From assembly GCA_045866275.1 (NCBI GenBank), contig BAAFRX010000003.1:1-64000 (forward strand): DNA of 64,000 nucleotides, in the 5' to 3' direction. Below, in pieces: positions 62,279 to 64,000 of the stretch. Below the pieces are notes generated by a model. The model worked only from the letters and a program-made list of their open reading frames with translations, ran no database searches and was not told where the DNA came from. The DNA is from Sideroxyarcus sp045866275. GTDB lineage: Bacteria; Pseudomonadota; Gammaproteobacteria; Burkholderiales; Gallionellaceae. Position numbers and translations under genes: made by a program. Positions within the stretch are counted from its first letter, which is position 1, and each line of letters opens with the position of its first letter.

Positions 62279-64000
62279 ATGACTGAGCCTACACGCAAAT
62301 ACTGGCTGTACCATCTGTTCCCTTTCATGCAGTGGAAGCACATGGTGGACAAAACGTCCACCCGTGCCGACTTGGTCGCTGGCATCACCGGAGCGTTAAT
62401 TGTATTGCCGCAGGGAGTGGCGTTCGCCACCATCGCCGGCATGCCGCCGGAATACGGCTTGTATGCGGCGATGATCCCGGCCATCATCGCTGCGCTGTTC
62501 GGATCGAGCTGGCACCTGGTCTCGGGGCCGACCACGGCCATCTCCATCGCCGTGTTCGCTGCCATGAGTCCGCTGGCCGATCCCGGTTCGCCCGAGTTCA
62601 TCAGCATGGTGCTGACGCTGACCTTCCTCACCGGGCTGTTCCAGTTGATCCTTGGCGTTGCGCGCATGGGCGTGCTGGTCAACTTCATCTCGCACACGGT
62701 TGTCATCGGTTTCACCGCGGGTGCCGCGCTGCTCATCGCGGCCAGCCAGGTGAAGAACTTCTTCGGCATCGCCATCGAGCGTGGCGCACCCTTTCATGTT
62801 GTGTTCGAACGATTCGTCGAACAGTTCGGCAACATCAATCCTTGGGTCACGCTGGTCGGTGCAGTCACGCTGGCTTCGGGTATTCTGGCCAAGCGCTATA
62901 TCCCCAAGCTGCCCTACATGATCGTGGCGATGGTGGTCGGTAGCGTGGTAGCCTGGCTGGTCAATCTGCAGATCGGTTTGGATACCACGCAGATCAAGAC
63001 CGTGGGCGCGTTGCCCGCGCACCTGCCGCCGCTGTCGCTGCCGGACTTTTCCTACGAGACGATCCACAAGGTGCTATTCCCCGCGCTGATTGTGACCATG
63101 CTGGCGCTGACCGAGGCGGTCTCCATCTCGCGCGCCATCGCGGTGAAATCCGAGCAGCGCATCGACGGCAACCAGGAGTTCATCGGCCAGGGACTGTCCA
63201 ACCTGGTCGGCAGCTTCTTCTCCAGTTACGCATCGTGCGGCTCGTTCAACCGCAGCGGCGTCAATTACGCCGCCGGGGCGAAGACACCGCTGGCGACGGT
63301 GTACGCATCGATCTTCCTGATGCTGGTGCTGCTGCTGGTCGCGCCGCTGGCTTCCTACCTGCCGACGGCGGCGATGGCGGGCATCCTGTTCCTGGTCGCT
63401 TGGGGTCTGATCGATTTTCATCACATCAGCAGTATCAGCAAGACCAGCCGTTCCGAAACGGTGGTGCTGTGGGTGACGCTGCTGGGCACGCTGGTTGACC
63501 TGGAGAAGGGGATATTCTTCGGCATTCTGCTCTCGCTCGCCATCTACCTGTTACGCGTCTCGCGCCCGAACATGGTGCAGGTGGTGCCGGCCAAGGATGA
63601 GGGCGCCTATCACTTCGTAGAGGCAGGAGATCATCCGCAATGTCCGCAATTGAGTATGGTGCGCCTCAACGGCGCGATCTTCTTCGGCGCGGTGGATCAT
63701 GTGCAGAACAGCCTGATGAAGATCGACGAGATCGAGCCGCAGAAGAAATCCGTGCTCGTCGTCGCGCGCGGCATCAGCTTCATCGACGTAGCCGGAGCCG
63801 AGATGCTGGCGCAGGAAGCGCGCCGCCGCCGCAAGATGGGCGGCGGATTGTATTTCTACCGCTGCAAGGAAGACATTTACCAGTTCCTGCGCAAGTCGAA
63901 CAAGCTCGACGACATCGGTGAGGCTAATTTCTTCCCGACCATGGCGAACTGGGTCAAACCGGTGTATGACGAGCTTGATACGGAGATCTGCCGCAATTGC
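62279..64000 (+). CDS. SulP-family inorganic anion transporter, 3' end beyond window
   Basis: At least 574 residues, open to the last base of the window. The membrane part has the SulP signature around LIVLPQGVAFATIAGMPPEYGLYAAMIPAIIAALFGSS, and further segments match the family (GLSNLVGSFFSSYASCGSFNRSGVN). A cytoplasmic STAS domain starts near residue 460 (MVRLNGAIFFGAVDHV, ISFIDVAGAEMLAQEARRR). SulP proteins carry sulfate, bicarbonate or other anions. As the fourth gene after soeABC it likely exports sulfate or moves sulfite, but bicarbonate uptake is also possible. A second small Cys motif (ICRNC) appears at the window edge. Confidence 0.9.
   Translation, partial: MTEPTRKYWLYHLFPFMQWKHMVDKTSTRADLVAGITGALIVLPQGVAFATIAGMPPEYGLYAAMIPAIIAALFGSSWHLVSGPTTAISIAVFAAMSPLADPGSPEFISMVLTLTFLTGLFQLILGVARMGVLVNFISHTVVIGFTAGAALLIAASQVKNFFGIAIERGAPFHVVFERFVEQFGNINPWVTLVGAVTLASGILAKRYIPKLPYMIVAMVVGSVVAWLVNLQIGLDTTQIKTVGALPAHLPPLSLPDFSYETIHKVLFPALIVTMLALTEAVSISRAIAVKSEQRIDGNQEFIGQGLSNLVGSFFSSYASCGSFNRSGVNYAAGAKTPLATVYASIFLMLVLLLVAPLASYLPTAAMAGILFLVAWGLIDFHHISSISKTSRSETVVLWVTLLGTLVDLEKGIFFGILLSLAIYLLRVSRPNMVQVVPAKDEGAYHFVEAGDHPQCPQLSMVRLNGAIFFGAVDHVQNSLMKIDEIEPQKKSVLVVARGISFIDVAGAEMLAQEARRRRKMGGGLYFYRCKEDIYQFLRKSNKLDDIGEANFFPTMANWVKPVYDELDTEICRNC

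Overview
The window reads as chromosomal DNA of a high-GC betaproteobacterium. The gene set (glycogen operon, betaproteobacterial tig-clpP-clpX-lon-tRNA-Val-tRNA-Asp order, aprMBA-sat plus a SoeABC-type complex) fits a sulfur- and/or iron-oxidising member of the Nitrosomonadales such as a Gallionellaceae or Sulfuricella-like organism. The lineage is an inference from gene content and family resemblance; no 16S rRNA gene is present.

Layout. 0-1.1 kb: right part of an IS110-family insertion sequence, whose transposase ribosome-binding site can be locked in a perfect 10-bp stem, next to a membrane-protein gene that has lost its start. 1.5-8.2 kb: housekeeping genes (rlmM, a TRIC/UPF0126 channel, an HAD phosphatase, sppA, a YyaL-type thioredoxin protein, tesA) with several dispersed hairpin repeats between them. 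8.2-10.9 kb: two ABC ATPase genes without their usual permeases. 11-22 kb: a glycogen operon glgB-pgi-glgA-glgC-GH57-glgP. 22-28.1 kb: protein folding and turnover (tig, clpP, clpX, lon with a sigma32-like promoter) followed by a tRNA-Val/tRNA-Asp operon, a terminator and a 3' relic of a tRNA-Cys gene. 28.3-33.3 kb: a leftward run with a CYTH/CHAD protein, a YhiN-like flavoprotein, dnaQ, rnhA and a methyltransferase, with gloB divergent.

34.2-39.9 kb: an accessory island beginning directly at the 3' end of tRNA-Ser(GGA). It carries att-like arm repeats, a DUF2958-like protein, a small RadC/JAB protein, an SNF2/RapA-type helicase that looks C-terminally shortened, an AbiEi/AbiEii toxin-antitoxin pair with a probable autoregulatory operator, and the 3' end of a tyrosine recombinase gene immediately before nagZ. 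40-46 kb: nagZ, zipA-ligA, and a purine/methylthioadenosine salvage pair (HGPRT-type enzyme plus methylthioinosine phosphorylase) with a deformylase. 46.2-49.5 kb: tRNA-Val(GAC) and the three-gene proton-translocating transhydrogenase pntAA-pntAB-pntB.

49.6-64 kb: small genes (56-aa protein, HIT hydrolase, DUF4279 protein), a TPR/SlyD/unknown trio, and then the sulfur-oxidation locus. Leftward sat-aprM-aprB-aprA encodes the reverse APS pathway (sulfite + AMP to APS, then APS + PPi to sulfate + ATP). Divergent rightward genes encode a cytoplasmic molybdo-iron-sulfur complex of the SoeABC type and a SulP anion transporter cut by the window end. Together they would give two parallel cytoplasmic sulfite oxidation routes feeding the quinone pool, one of them conserving energy as ATP, next to a possible anion exit or entry route.

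There is no CRISPR array and no rRNA operon. No wholly unknown multi-gene system stands out. The best candidates for new biology are the tRNA-Ser island, the IS110 end, the dual sulfite oxidation locus with its unnamed downstream trio, and the AbiE operator.
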